A DNA stretch of 64,000 bases from Pseudotabrizicola algicola (lineage in GTDB: Bacteria; Pseudomonadota; Alphaproteobacteria; Rhodobacterales; Rhodobacteraceae). This document shows, in pieces, positions 37,155 through 46,630 of the stretch; position 1 is the stretch's first letter; every line of letters starts with the position of its first letter. Location: assembly GCF_010915705.1 (NCBI RefSeq), contig NZ_JAAIKE010000002.1, forward strand, positions 434,001 to 498,000, given 5' to 3'. The translations under genes were made by a program, and so were the position numbers. The notes below the pieces were generated by a model. It had not been told where the DNA came from, did no database searches, and saw only the letters and a list, made by a program, of their open reading frames with translations.

Positions 37155-38207
37155 TCAGCCGTAGCGATACGGACGCCCGGCCTTGTTCTGCACCTCGTTG
37201 TATTGCTTGAAGATCTCCACGACCTTGGCCTTCACTTCGGATTCGGCGGCGATCTCGTCCCAGAACTTGACGGCGGCCTCCTCGACAGTGGCCCATTCCT
37301 CGTCGGGAATCGTGGTCAGCTGCAGCTTGCCACCGTTCAGGCGCAGATCGGCCTCGCCGGCCCAATACCAGTGCTGGCGGTAGTAATGCGACTGCTCGAA
37401 ACAGGTGGCCAGCATTTCCTGCAGGTGCGGCGGCAGGGCGTTCCACTTGTCCATGTTGGCAAAGAAATGCCCGATCCACGCGCCCGAGATGTTGTTGGTC
37501 AGGAAGTAGTTGGTCACATTCGACCAGCCCACGGTGTAAACCTCGGTGATGCCCGACCATGCGATGCCATCCAACTCGCCGGTCTGCACCGCAACCTCGA
37601 TGTCTTCCCACGGCAGGGTGACCGGCACCACGCCGAACTGCGTCAGGAAGCGGCCAGCGGTCGGGAAGGTGAAGATGCGCTTGCCCTGCAGATCGGCAAG
37701 GCTGTTGATCGGGTCCTTGGTGGCAAAGTGGCACGGGTCCCATGCGCCCGCCGAGATGTGCTTGACGCCCACCTTGGCATATTCCTCTTCCCAGATCTCC
37801 TTCAGCCCGTATTTGTTGAACAGGGCCGGCACATCGAGGCTGTAGCGCAGCGCCAGCGGGAAATAGCCGCCGAACACGGTCACCTCGGTGGGAGATGCCA
37901 TCGAGTCGTCATCCGACTGCACGCAATCGATGGTGCCGCGCTGCATGGCCTGAAACAGCTCTCCGGTCGGGACAAGCTGATCGGCGTAGAACAGTTCAAT
38001 CTCCATCTGGCCCTGCGCCATCCGGTTGAAGGCATCGACGGCAGGTTTGACGACCTCCTCCCCCAGGGCCGCGCCGGCATAGGTCTGCATACGCCACTTG
38101 ATCACATCCTGTGCGCGGGTGACGGCGGGTGCTGCCAGCGTGGCGGCTCCGGCGCCCACGGCGAGCGAAGCGCCTTTTGTCAGGAAGGAACGTCTTGATG
38201 TCGTCAT
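37155..38207 (-). CDS. TRAP transporter substrate-binding protein (DctP)
   Basis: This 350-residue periplasmic protein begins TSRRSFLTKGASLAV, a twin-arginine-type signal followed by a hydrophobic stretch to AAPAVTRAQ. The DctP fold is seen in VIKWRMQTYAG, FNRMAQGQMEIELFYADQLV, LQGKRIFTFPTAGRFLTQFG (with the conserved Arg that binds carboxylate ligands) and ELDGIAWSG. TRAP ligands are usually carboxylates, so an acidic amine-derived or keto-acid ligand is possible. It follows dctM by 61 bp, an SBP-last order. Start 38207 has GAGG upstream. Confidence 0.9.
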   Translation of the reverse strand: MTTSRRSFLTKGASLAVGAGAATLAAPAVTRAQDVIKWRMQTYAGAALGEEVVKPAVDAFNRMAQGQMEIELFYADQLVPTGELFQAMQRGTIDCVQSDDDSMASPTEVTVFGGYFPLALRYSLDVPALFNKYGLKEIWEEEYAKVGVKHISAGAWDPCHFATKDPINSLADLQGKRIFTFPTAGRFLTQFGVVPVTLPWEDIEVAVQTGELDGIAWSGITEVYTVGWSNVTNYFLTNNISGAWIGHFFANMDKWNALPPHLQEMLATCFEQSHYYRQHWYWAGEADLRLNGGKLQLTTIPDEEWATVEEAAVKFWDEIAAESEVKAKVVEIFKQYNEVQNKAGRPYRYG

Positions 38208-38268
38208 CTGTGATACCTCTTGTTGGTGGGTGGGCGGGCGCGGTTATGTCCGCGCCTCGATTCAGAAC

Positions 38269-39612
38269 TCAGTTTCGATAGACCAGATGCGGCAGCCACA
38301 GGGCGATCTGCGGAAAGGCCATGATCAGCCCCAGCGTGACCACCATCACCCCGACAAAGGGCGTGACCGAGCGGTAGATATCGCCCATGCTAATCTCCTT
38401 GGGAGCAAAGGCGCGCATCAAAAACAGGTTATAGCCGAAGGGCGGCGTCAGATAGGCGATCTGGCAGGTAATGGTGTAAAGCACCCCGTACCAGACCAGC
38501 ACATCCAGACGCGGCATCCCGAAATCGAGCATGGCGACCAATGGCACATAGAGCGGTGCCACGATCACCAGCATGGCGGTATCGTCCAGGAACATGCCCA
38601 TCAGCAGGAAGGACAGCTGCATCAGGATCAGGATGGTCCACGGCCCCATGTGCAGGCGGTCGACGAACAGCGACTCCACCGCCTTGACCGCGCCCAGGCC
38701 GTCAAACACCGCGCCAAAGGACAGCGCGGCAAGGATCACCCACATGAACATGCAGGTGATGCCGAGCGTGTTGCGCGTCGCGGTTTCAAACACGGCTCGC
38801 GTGAAGGTGCCCTTGATGACCGCGCCCGTGACCGTGGCCGCCACGCCGATCACACTGCTTTCCACCAGACTGGTCCAGCCATAGATGAAGGGCAGCATCA
38901 TCGCGCCGAAGATGACGAAGGGCAAAAGCCCCGCGCGCAGACTGCGCAGCTTTTCGGCGCGGGTGATCTGCGCCATCTCTTCCTCTGTCAGCGCGGGGGC
39001 CAGCCACGGCTGCCAGCGGCTGCGCAGCAGGATGTAGACGATGAACATCGTCGCCATCAGCAGCCCCGGCACCAGCCCGGCCAGCCAAAGCTCCGACACG
39101 GGGGCGCGGGCGATCATCGCATACAGAACCAGCACCACAGAAGGCGGAATCAGGATGCCCAGCGACGATCCGGCCTGAATGACGCCGGTCACCATGCGCT
39201 TGTCATAGCCGCGCCGCAAAAGCTCCGGCAGCGCGATGGTGGACCCGATCGCCATGCCCGCCACCGACAGACCGTTCATCGCCGAAATCAGCACCATCAG
39301 CAGGATGGTCCCCACCGCCAGACCGCCCCGCACGCGGCCGAACCACAGGTGGAACATGCGATAGAGGTCATCGGCAAGGCGGCTTTCGCTCATCACATAG
39401 CCCATGAAGACGAACATCGGCAGCGACAGCAGCGGATACCAGCGCATCAGCTTCATGGTGGCGGAAAAGCCCATCTGCTCGCCGCCCTGCCCCCAAAGGG
39501 CAAGCGCGGCAACCACGGCAACAAAGCCGATGATCCCGAACACCCGCTGCCCGGTCATCATCATGAGCAGCATGGTCGAGAACATGAGCGCGGCGATCAT
39601 CTCGTAGGGCAT
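38269..39612 (-). CDS. TRAP transporter large permease (DctM)
   Basis: This 447-residue inner-membrane protein has about twelve hydrophobic segments and the family stretches LSLPMFVFMGYVMS, ISAMNGLSVAGMAIGSTIA, GSSLGILIPPSVVLVLYA, and LTPPFGYNLFLM. It is the ion-motive transporting subunit. Its start overlaps the dctQ stop by one base (TGATG), so the two are coupled. Confidence 0.92.
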   Translation of the reverse strand: MPYEMIAALMFSTMLLMMMTGQRVFGIIGFVAVVAALALWGQGGEQMGFSATMKLMRWYPLLSLPMFVFMGYVMSESRLADDLYRMFHLWFGRVRGGLAVGTILLMVLISAMNGLSVAGMAIGSTIALPELLRRGYDKRMVTGVIQAGSSLGILIPPSVVLVLYAMIARAPVSELWLAGLVPGLLMATMFIVYILLRSRWQPWLAPALTEEEMAQITRAEKLRSLRAGLLPFVIFGAMMLPFIYGWTSLVESSVIGVAATVTGAVIKGTFTRAVFETATRNTLGITCMFMWVILAALSFGAVFDGLGAVKAVESLFVDRLHMGPWTILILMQLSFLLMGMFLDDTAMLVIVAPLYVPLVAMLDFGMPRLDVLVWYGVLYTITCQIAYLTPPFGYNLFLMRAFAPKEISMGDIYRSVTPFVGVMVVTLGLIMAFPQIALWLPHLVYRN

Positions 39613-40118
39613 CAGATGGTTTCCCCGCGGATGGTGGCCACGTCACGGGTCAGCGCGGCCAGCGCCTGCAGCAGCATGAGGAAAAAGCCCACGCACAGGA
39701 TCACCTTGATCGGCCACAGATAGGGCCGCCACGCGGTCGGGCTGCGTTCGTTGTATTGCAGCGAATACATCGTGCTGTCGATCGCACCCCACAGCATGAC
39801 GCCCAGATAGAAGATCAGTGCCAGCACGGTGATCGCATCCCACCAGGCCTGCCGCACCGGACTTTGCTTGGCGTAGAACAGGTCCATCCGCACATGGCTG
39901 CCCATCTGCATCGCATAGGGTCCGCCCAGCACGAAATAGGCCACCATCACGAATTGCGCCATCTCCAGCGTCCAGAGCGAGGGGGTGAACGCCGCCTTGC
40001 TGATGGTGGACCACATCAGGATGCCCATCAGCACGAACAGCAGATACATCGCCATCCGCCCCACGCCGTAATTGAACCTGTCGACCAGCCGCACAAAGCC
40101 CTTGGCAATCCTCGGCAT
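39612..40118 (-). CDS. TRAP transporter small permease (DctQ)
   Basis: This 168-residue protein has four hydrophobic segments and the small-subunit segment SHVRMDLFY, typical of DctQ. It assists DctM and DctP. GGAGG lies 8 bases before the ATG at 40118, overlapping the end of the amidohydrolase gene, whose stop is 3 bases away. Confidence 0.88.
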   Translation of the reverse strand: MPRIAKGFVRLVDRFNYGVGRMAMYLLFVLMGILMWSTISKAAFTPSLWTLEMAQFVMVAYFVLGGPYAMQMGSHVRMDLFYAKQSPVRQAWWDAITVLALIFYLGVMLWGAIDSTMYSLQYNERSPTAWRPYLWPIKVILCVGFFLMLLQALAALTRDVATIRGETI

Positions 40119-40121
40119 CGC

Positions 40122-40889
40122 TCAGACCTCCGCCACGGCGGCAAGCGCGGATTGCAGCACCGGCGCAAGTCTGTCCGCCATCGCCTCGGCCATCTCGGAC
40201 GTTGCAATCAGGTCATTGCGGATTTCCAGCATCGCATTCGCCAGACCATAGGGCGTGGCCTGAAGGCGCAGCGTATGCGTGACACCATCGGCGGCGGAAT
40301 AGGGTTCGTTCAAGGCGCAGGCAAGGTCCGTGCCACGCTGCGCTGCCTCGACAATGGCGCGCGCCAGACGGTCATCGGCATCATGGATCACGCCGAATTC
40401 CACGCTGCGCGGGCGGCCATGATAGACCGGCGTGAAAGAATGGATCGTCACCAGCACCGTGACCCGCCCAAGCGCCAGACGCCGCGCAATCTCGGCGTGC
40501 AGGGCGTTGTGAAACGGCAGATACAGCGCCTCGGTGCGGTGCAGCCTGTCCTCTGCGCTCAGCCCCTTGTTGCCGGGAATGTCGTGCACCTCAGACCGCT
40601 CGGCCATCGCATCGGCGCGGTCCGGCCCGCGGTTCAGATCATAGATCAGGCGGCTTGCGGGGGCATGAACCAAGGCCGCATCCAGACGCCGCGCCAAAGC
40701 GCGCGACAGGTCCAGCGCGCCCGGGTCCCATGCCACATGAGCGGCCTGCTGCGCCTCGGTCAGGCCAAGGCTGCCCCACGGCGCGGGAAAGGCGTTGCTC
40801 GCGTGTTCGCAGACCAGCAGAATCGCCCCGGCGGCGTCGCGGTTTTCGACATGGGCCGCGAAATCAGACTGGATGGAATGCAGGCTCAT
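40122..40889 (-). CDS. N-formylglutamate amidohydrolase family protein
   Basis: This 255-residue protein belongs to the FGase family: LLVCEHASNAFP (metal/catalytic region), DPGALDLSRALARRL, ASRLIYDLNRGPDR and VTIHSFTPVYHGRPR. Classical members split N-formylglutamate in histidine degradation, but no hut genes are here. It is the first gene of an operon with a PuuA-like synthetase, so it may hydrolyse a gamma-glutamyl amide or another glutamate amide. Start 40889 is chosen because upstream extension would run into the divergent rpiR gene; its ribosome site is weak. Confidence 0.8.
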   Translation of the reverse strand: MSLHSIQSDFAAHVENRDAAGAILLVCEHASNAFPAPWGSLGLTEAQQAAHVAWDPGALDLSRALARRLDAALVHAPASRLIYDLNRGPDRADAMAERSEVHDIPGNKGLSAEDRLHRTEALYLPFHNALHAEIARRLALGRVTVLVTIHSFTPVYHGRPRSVEFGVIHDADDRLARAIVEAAQRGTDLACALNEPYSAADGVTHTLRLQATPYGLANAMLEIRNDLIATSEMAEAMADRLAPVLQSALAAVAEV

Positions 40890-41060
40890 CAGTGACTCGG
40901 CCCCCTTGTCGCCGCCCCTAGGCTTCCTGATGCACCCTGCCTCTGTCAAGAATTTTTCTTCTGCACAATTTCTGTTACAATAATTTCTGAAATCTAGCAG
41001 AGTGGTCGCCACATCCCGCAGCACACGGCATGATGCGGGCAGAAAACGGACAGGAAAGGC
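40890..41060. promoter_or_regulatory. Divergent promoter region of the amidohydrolase-TRAP operon and RpiR regulator
   Basis: This AT-rich 171-bp gap contains the palindrome ATTTCTGAAAT (40983-40993) and a direct repeat AATTTCTG at 40967-40974 and 40982-40989. GAAA/TTTC palindromes suit RpiR-family operators. No promoter hexamers were assigned. Confidence 0.5.
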
Positions 41061-41936
41061 ATGGAAATGGACCTTCCCCTTGGCGTCGAAGACAAGATGC
41101 GCGCAGCCCTGCCCGATCTGACGCGGGCCGAGCGGCAGGTCGCCACCCATATCCTGCGCCATTATCCGGTGGCGGCCTTGGGCTCTATCACCGCGCTGGC
41201 GCAGGCCGCCGAAGTCTCTACCCCCACCGTCGTGCGCCTGTGCCAGAAACTGGGCTATCGCGGCTATCCCGATTATCAGGCCGCGCTGCGCGGCGAGGTG
41301 GGGGCGATGTTGGAATCGCCGCTCGTCAAACATGACCGCTGGGCCGGGGGCGTGCCCGACACCCATATCCTCAACCGCTTTGCCGATGCGGTGGTCGCCA
41401 ATCTTCAGGCCACGCTCAGCCAGATCGACCACGCGGTGTTCGATGCGGTGGTCGCCCTGCTGGCCGACCCGTCACGCCGCATCTTTGCGATGGGCGGGCG
41501 CATCACCCATGCCCATGCCGATTATCTCGTGTCGCTGATGAAGGTGGTCCGCCCCGAGGTCACGCTGCTTTCCGACATGTCGAACACATGGCCGCCCGCG
41601 CTTCTGGATATGAAACCGGGCGATGTGCTGGTCGCCTTCGACATCCGCCGCTATGAAAACTCGGTGCTGCAACTGGTGGAACTGGCGGTGGAACAGGGGG
41701 CCGAGGTTGTTGTCATCACCGACCGTTGGGTCAGCCCCGCCGCCGCCCATGCCCGCCACACGCTGACCTGCCATATCGAGGCACCGTCCGCATGGGATTC
41801 GACCGTCTCGATCCTCGTGCTGGTCGAAACGCTGCTCGCCTCCGTGCAAAGCAGGACATGGGGCGAAACAGAAGGGCGGATGAAGCGGCTGGAAACCCTT
41901 TATGACCGTTCCCGCTTCTTCCGCCGGTATCGCTGA
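41061..41936 (+). CDS. MurR/RpiR-family transcriptional regulator
   Basis: This 291-residue regulator has an N-terminal HTH (LTRAERQVATHIL, ALAQAAEVSTPTVVRLCQKL) and a C-terminal SIS domain (roughly residues 115-250; RIFAMGGRITHAHADYLVSL, GDVLVAFDIRRYENSVL). SIS domains usually sense phosphosugars, though in amine operons the ligand may differ. It is divergent from the operon at 33-41 kb and likely controls it. AGGAAAGG precedes the ATG at 41061. Confidence 0.88.
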   Translation: MEMDLPLGVEDKMRAALPDLTRAERQVATHILRHYPVAALGSITALAQAAEVSTPTVVRLCQKLGYRGYPDYQAALRGEVGAMLESPLVKHDRWAGGVPDTHILNRFADAVVANLQATLSQIDHAVFDAVVALLADPSRRIFAMGGRITHAHADYLVSLMKVVRPEVTLLSDMSNTWPPALLDMKPGDVLVAFDIRRYENSVLQLVELAVEQGAEVVVITDRWVSPAAAHARHTLTCHIEAPSAWDSTVSILVLVETLLASVQSRTWGETEGRMKRLETLYDRSRFFRRYR

Positions 41937-41991
41937 CCCCCTGTCACGCGCAAGGCGGCAGGGGATCAACAGGATTTAGGCGGGCGCTTTG

Positions 41992-42519
41992 TCAGTGGCC
42001 CATCGCGGAATGGTCGGCGTGATCGTCAGCGGCATCCGAGGGATCGACGCTGAATTCTATTTCGACCCGGCCCGCACGTTCAAAGATCAGCACCCCCGGC
42101 ACCATCTGGCCTTCGACCAGCGGTTCGGTCAGGCCCATCAACATGATGTGCAGACCGCCGCGTTCCAGCAGGACCGTCTCTCCGGCGGGGATGTCGATGG
42201 CGTCCAGATGCATCATCCGCGCCACGCCATCCGCGCCATGCTCGGTGGTGTGCAGTTCGGCATGTTTGACCGACGGCACTTCGATGCCGATCAGCCGGTC
42301 GGCGGTGTCGCCTTCGTTTGAAATGCCCATGAAGCCGCCCGCCGATTTGGCCGAGGCAATCGGGGCAAGGATATGCGGGTGGATGATCTCCAGATCACCG
42401 ACGGTCACGCCGTGGGCATTGGCACCGGGTGCCAGCATCAGGGCGGCGCAGATCGCCAGCATCGGGCCTTGGACAGCCCGCACAGACAGAAGGGTTCGGA
42501 AGGAAGAAAACAGGGTCAT
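41992..42519 (-). CDS. PCu(A)C-type periplasmic copper chaperone
   Basis: This 175-residue protein has a signal peptide ending near GANAHG and a PCu(A)C domain. The copper motif is visible as KHAELHTTEH, then MMHLDAI, and GGLHIMLMGL, giving the H(M)X10MX21HXM-like pattern. A His-rich C-terminus (DDHADHSAMGH) may add metal binding. It would deliver copper to cytochrome oxidase CuA. It follows the DUF2946-like gene by 72 bp in the same direction. Confidence 0.9.
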   Translation of the reverse strand: MTLFSSFRTLLSVRAVQGPMLAICAALMLAPGANAHGVTVGDLEIIHPHILAPIASAKSAGGFMGISNEGDTADRLIGIEVPSVKHAELHTTEHGADGVARMMHLDAIDIPAGETVLLERGGLHIMLMGLTEPLVEGQMVPGVLIFERAGRVEIEFSVDPSDAADDHADHSAMGH

Positions 42520-42591
42520 GGTTGTAACCTATTGGCAAAGGCACGGCTTCTGCCGGCCGTCAGAGCGTGTGTTGAACGTGAACAGACAGGC

Positions 42592-42957
42592 TCAGGCCAA
42601 AGGTGGCGCGCGCGGGGCGTGGGCGGGATCTGGCCCCGATACCACGGCGCGCGGCGGGGCGGGGCCGAAAACGGCGGCGGCCATGCGCAATTCGGCCGCG
42701 CGGGGATGGCTGACATCGGCGGGCACAAGGGCGCTGCCCGCAAGCGTGCAGACAGGGCAAGGATCGTGCAGACCTGACGGATCATCGCCCAGGCTGCCGC
42801 ACAGATCCGGCAAGGCAAAGCCTGCCGTCAGAAAGCCTTGCAGCGCGGCATCTTGTTGCGAGGGCGTCCGATGGCCAAAGCCGATGATGCCCAAGGCAAG
42901 CGCCAGCAGGGCAACCAGCGCCACACGGCGCAACCTTATGATCGGTGACAAGACCAT
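42592..42957 (-). CDS. Small membrane-anchored protein, DUF2946-like
   Basis: This 121-residue protein has one N-terminal hydrophobic segment (RVALVALLALALGIIGFGHR), then a short region with CGSLGDD and a CPVC motif (DPCPVCTLAG). This layout resembles DUF2946 proteins, which occur next to copper-related genes. The Cys motif could bind copper. Start 42957 is preferred because AAGG lies 6 bases upstream; the TTG/ATG-like start at 43011 has none. Its neighbour encodes a PCu(A)C copper chaperone, supporting a copper role. Confidence 0.65.
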   Translation of the reverse strand: MVLSPIIRLRRVALVALLALALGIIGFGHRTPSQQDAALQGFLTAGFALPDLCGSLGDDPSGLHDPCPVCTLAGSALVPADVSHPRAAELRMAAAVFGPAPPRAVVSGPDPAHAPRAPPLA

Positions 42958-43021
42958 CCGTGCCTTTTGTCGCAGATCGCGCCGCTGTTCAACAGGACAG
43001 AGTGTCGCCAACCGCAGAGGA

Positions 43022-44377
43022 TCACGGCCCCGCCGTCACCCGCGCCCGCCAAAGCCGCGCATAGGCTTCCTGCCGCGGGTCGGGCGCGCGGTCTGCGCTG
43101 GCCTCTGCCACGGTCTCGGCCCGTTGCAGCAGCATCGCCGCGCCCACCGCCGTGCCGGTGCGCGCCGTCGAAATCAGCGCAGGCCGTCCGGTGGCTGCGC
43201 GCAACATGCCGCAAAACCACGGGTTCGCGGCAAAAGGCCCCTCGACAATGCTTGGTCCCTCGGCACCGATGGCCTCCAGACATTCCGCCGTCATCAGCGC
43301 AAGATAATAGCCCAAGGCGACCTCTGTCTGCGCATCAGTCTGCGGCGCACTGGTCCAGCGATGCGCACGGCCCTGAAACGGGCCGCTGTCGCTGACCACC
43401 GAAGGCAACAGCATAAGCCCCGAGGCTAGCACCTGATCTGAGTCGCCCTCCTTGGCGCTGGCGGGACGACCGGCCTGTATCAGATCATATTCCCGCCCGC
43501 CCATGAACCGCGCCGAAGGCACGGCGGACCCGAACGCATTGACATTCACCAGCGTGTCGCGCGACGGGTCAAGCGCCACGGGCCGCCCGCCCACCGCCAT
43601 CGACACCACCCATGTTCCGGTCGAGATCACGGCAAACGGCGCCTGCCGCCCCAGAAGATGCGGCAACAACGATGCATTGCTGTCGTGCAGACCCACCAGA
43701 ACCGGCACCGGGCCAAGACCAAGCTCGGCCTGCAACTCTGGGCGCAGGGTGCCAAGCCTGTCACCGGGCGCCCGTGGCGGGGCCATTTTCCCATCCAGCC
43801 CAAGCGCCTTGGGCAGGCTGGAAAAATCGCCGCGCGCCGGAGTCCACAAGTCGGTATGGCAGCCCAGCGAGCAGATGTCGCTTGCCACCTGACCGGTCAG
43901 CAGATGGCCCCAGAACTGCGGCCACATCACCACATGGCTGATACGGTCGCGCAATCCGGCATCCTCGCGCAGTTGCCAGAACAGTTGCGCGCCAAGGTTC
44001 AGGCCAAGCGGCAGCGCCGGACTTCCGGTTTCGGCAAAGGGCGGGCGGATCAGATCATACTGCGCCCGGCACGTCTCCGGCCCCGGATGTTCGTAATCCA
44101 GCACCGGCGCGGCAAGGTTTCCCCCTGCATCCAGCAGCGCCGCACAGGCCCCGTGCGTGGTGACGCAGATCGCATCGACCCGATGGCTCGCCGCCAGCGC
44201 GCGCAAACCGTCGCGCAGGAAGGCCCATTGCGCGCCGGTGTCGAAATGCGGCCACGGCGGGCCGGGCAGCACCCGGTTTGCCATCGTGCGCACCGCCACC
44301 TCGGTCAGGCTGTCCAGATCGACCAAGGCCAGTTTCACATTGGTCTTGCCGATGTCGATGATCGCCGCGTGCTTCAT
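43022..44377 (-). CDS. rhaK: L-rhamnulose kinase RhaK (FGGY family)
   Basis: This 451-residue FGGY carbohydrate kinase has the phosphate-binding [16 protein letters not shown] near the start, the central [16 protein letters not shown], and [15 protein letters not shown], the adenosine/phosphate segment. It phosphorylates L-rhamnulose. In Rhizobium leguminosarum the rhaRSTPQUK operon ends with this kinase, and its product is also needed for rhamnose transport; the same order holds here. Start 44377 gives an ATGA overlap with rhaU. Confidence 0.87.
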   Translation of the reverse strand: MKHAAIIDIGKTNVKLALVDLDSLTEVAVRTMANRVLPGPPWPHFDTGAQWAFLRDGLRALAASHRVDAICVTTHGACAALLDAGGNLAAPVLDYEHPGPETCRAQYDLIRPPFAETGSPALPLGLNLGAQLFWQLREDAGLRDRISHVVMWPQFWGHLLTGQVASDICSLGCHTDLWTPARGDFSSLPKALGLDGKMAPPRAPGDRLGTLRPELQAELGLGPVPVLVGLHDSNASLLPHLLGRQAPFAVISTGTWVVSMAVGGRPVALDPSRDTLVNVNAFGSAVPSARFMGGREYDLIQAGRPASAKEGDSDQVLASGLMLLPSVVSDSGPFQGRAHRWTSAPQTDAQTEVALGYYLALMTAECLEAIGAEGPSIVEGPFAANPWFCGMLRAATGRPALISTARTGTAVGAAMLLQRAETVAEASADRAPDPRQEAYARLWRARVTAGP

Positions 44378-44688
44378 GGCATGTGGAACACGGTCACCAA
44401 GGGCTCTGCCACCGGCGCGTTGTCCGGGTGCGTCTCCATCAGATCGGCCATATGCGCCCACCAGCGTTGCATCACCGGATGGGCCGGCAGATCGTCCATC
44501 CGGTGGTCATCACGCCGCCACAGCACGCCAAACAGGATGCGGCTTTCGCGGTCCAGATGGATGGAATAATCCTGCACGCCCGCCTCTTTCAGCAAGGCCA
44601 CCAGTTCCGGCCAGATCTCGTCATGGCGGCGGGTGTATTCCGCCTCTGCCCCCGGATGCAGCCGCATCTTGAACGCATATTTCTGCAT
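44374..44688 (-). CDS. rhaU: L-rhamnose mutarotase RhaU (RhaM)
   Basis: This 104-residue protein matches L-rhamnose mutarotase: [40 protein letters not shown], and the [16 protein letters not shown] end. It interconverts alpha and beta anomers so that the isomerase gets its preferred form. Two adjacent ATGs (44691, 44688) follow a GGAGGAG; the second overlaps the rhaQ stop. Small size and place between rhaQ and rhaK agree with the rhizobial operon. Confidence 0.92.
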   Translation of the reverse strand: MQKYAFKMRLHPGAEAEYTRRHDEIWPELVALLKEAGVQDYSIHLDRESRILFGVLWRRDDHRMDDLPAHPVMQRWWAHMADLMETHPDNAPVAEPLVTVFHMP

Positions 44689-45665
44689 CATCTCCTCCGC
44701 AGCAGACGGGGCAGCGCGATCACACCGATCAGGAGCACCCCAAGGAAAATGCTCATCACGATTCCCGGCACGTTCAGCAGGCCGAAGCCGAAGGTCACCA
44801 TCCCCATGATCAGCGCCGCCAGCACCACGCCCGGAATGCTGCCCGACCCGCCAAGGATGCTGACCCCGCCCAGCACCACCATCGTGACCACCTCCAACTC
44901 CCATCCCGTCGCAATCGACGGTCGGGTAGAGCCGAGGCGCGAGGTCAGGCAGACGGCGGCAATCCCGCTCATCACGCCCGTCAGGAGGAACAGGATGAAC
45001 CGCACCCGCGCGACGCGGATGCCGGAAAACTGCGCGGCGGTGGCGTTGTTGCCAATGGCAAAGACCGCGCGGCCAAAACTGGTGCGGTGCAGCAGCAGGT
45101 AATAGACCACCGCCATCACCGCGAACAGCGCAAGCTCAAAGCTGATAACCCACCAGACATAGCCCTGCCCGAAGAACTTGAAGCTGGCCGGATAGCCGGT
45201 GAAGGCCTTGTCGCCCAGAACGATATAGGCGATGCCGCGGAACAGGCTCATGGTGCCGATGGTCACCACGATGGATGGCAGGCCCATCCCCGCCACCAGC
45301 GCCCCGTTGATCACCCCGCAGAGCAGCCCCGTCCCGATCCCCACCAGCACCAGCACGGGCGTATCCGCCCCCGCCGCCATCGCCACCCCCATCGCCGTAG
45401 AGGCGAGCGCGATGATGGAGGCGACCGACAGGTCGATATCGCCCGCAATGATCAGCATCGCCATCGCAAAGGCGATCAGCGCCTTTTCGGTGAAGTTGAA
45501 GGTGGCGTCCGACAGGTTCCATGCGTTCAGGAAATAGGGCGAGGCAAAGCTGTTGGTGACGAAGACGGCAATCGCCACGGCCACCAGAATTGCCTCCCAA
45601 CTGCGCAGCGCACGCGCCGCGGGGGATTGCAGCCGGTCGGGCAGGATACGGGGAGAGCGGGTCAT
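44688..45665 (-). CDS. rhaQ: L-rhamnose ABC transporter permease RhaQ
   Basis: This 325-residue CUT2 permease has about nine to ten hydrophobic segments, [14 protein letters not shown], and a C-terminal [16 protein letters not shown] loop. One of two permeases of the rhamnose transporter; paired permeases are typical of the rhizobial type. It overlaps rhaP by four bases and rhaU by one. Confidence 0.88.
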   Translation of the reverse strand: MTRSPRILPDRLQSPAARALRSWEAILVAVAIAVFVTNSFASPYFLNAWNLSDATFNFTEKALIAFAMAMLIIAGDIDLSVASIIALASTAMGVAMAAGADTPVLVLVGIGTGLLCGVINGALVAGMGLPSIVVTIGTMSLFRGIAYIVLGDKAFTGYPASFKFFGQGYVWWVISFELALFAVMAVVYYLLLHRTSFGRAVFAIGNNATAAQFSGIRVARVRFILFLLTGVMSGIAAVCLTSRLGSTRPSIATGWELEVVTMVVLGGVSILGGSGSIPGVVLAALIMGMVTFGFGLLNVPGIVMSIFLGVLLIGVIALPRLLRRR

Positions 45666-46630
45666 CTTGCCTCGGCTGATTTCAGGATGATGCGGCCGGA
45701 TGCGCGCGATTGGGTGGCATTGAAGGTCACGGCCAGCACGATGGCCGCGCCGGAAATCGCCATCTGCCAGAAGGGCGAGATGCCGACGACCGGCAGGGCA
45801 TTCTTGATGACGCCAAGGAATAGCGCGCCCAGCACCGCCCCCGTCACCGTGCCCGCCCCGCCGGCAATCGCGATGCCGCCGATCACGCAGGCGGCCACCA
45901 CATCGAGTTCAAACCCGCCCGCGATATCGACATAGGCCACCGCATAGCGCGCCACCCAGAGATACCCCGCCAGCCCTGCCAGCGCGCCCGAGATCACAAA
46001 GGCCGCGAACTGGGTGCGCCCCACGTTGATACCGGCATAGACCGCCGCATGCGGATTGTCGCCCACCGCATAGAACGACCGGCCCAGCGCCGTGCGGGTC
46101 AGCACCACGGTGAACAGAACGATCAGCGCAATCGCCATCCAGCTCATCACCGGCAGACCCAGCAACACCGTGCGCGGCAGCGCCTTGAACGCATCGCTCA
46201 TCTGATGCGCGTTGACCCATTGCCCGCCGGTCATCAGAAAGATCGAACCGCGAAAGATCGTCATCGTGCCCAGCGTCACCACGATGGAGGGGATACCCAG
46301 CTTCCACACCAGCACCCCGTTCACCGCACCAAGGACCGCGCCCAGCAGGATCACCCCCGGCAGGATCAGCGCCAGCGGCACGCCCGCGCCGTTCATCAGC
46401 GCCGCCACCATCCCGCACAGCGCAAGGTTCGCCGCCACCGAAAGGTCGATGCACTTCGTCAGGATCACGATCATCTGCCCGATGGCCAGAATGATCAGCG
46501 GCGAGGTGTCGTTGAACACATTCGCAAGGTTTGCAGGCCGCACAAAGGCCGGAAACCGCGCTGCCACCACGCCGATCAGCACCAGAATGGCCAGCGCCAG
46601 CAGCGCCTCGCGGGATCTCAGCAGGCTCAT
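45662..46630 (-). CDS. rhaP: L-rhamnose ABC transporter permease RhaP
   Basis: This 322-residue CUT2 permease has LTKCIDLSVAANLAL in place of the more common GGIDLSVG motif, and a VIGGIAIAGGAGTVTG loop near its end. With RhaQ it would form a heterodimeric channel. Both ends overlap neighbours by four bases (ATGA), indicating tight coupling with rhaT and rhaQ. Confidence 0.88.
   Translation of the reverse strand: MSLLRSREALLALAILVLIGVVAARFPAFVRPANLANVFNDTSPLIILAIGQMIVILTKCIDLSVAANLALCGMVAALMNGAGVPLALILPGVILLGAVLGAVNGVLVWKLGIPSIVVTLGTMTIFRGSIFLMTGGQWVNAHQMSDAFKALPRTVLLGLPVMSWMAIALIVLFTVVLTRTALGRSFYAVGDNPHAAVYAGINVGRTQFAAFVISGALAGLAGYLWVARYAVAYVDIAGGFELDVVAACVIGGIAIAGGAGTVTGAVLGALFLGVIKNALPVVGISPFWQMAISGAAIVLAVTFNATQSRASGRIILKSAEAR

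Noticed and set aside
40122-40889. Histidine degradation (hutG) role
   Set aside because: No hutU, hutH or hutI is present in the window, and the gene is in an operon with a PuuA-like synthetase.
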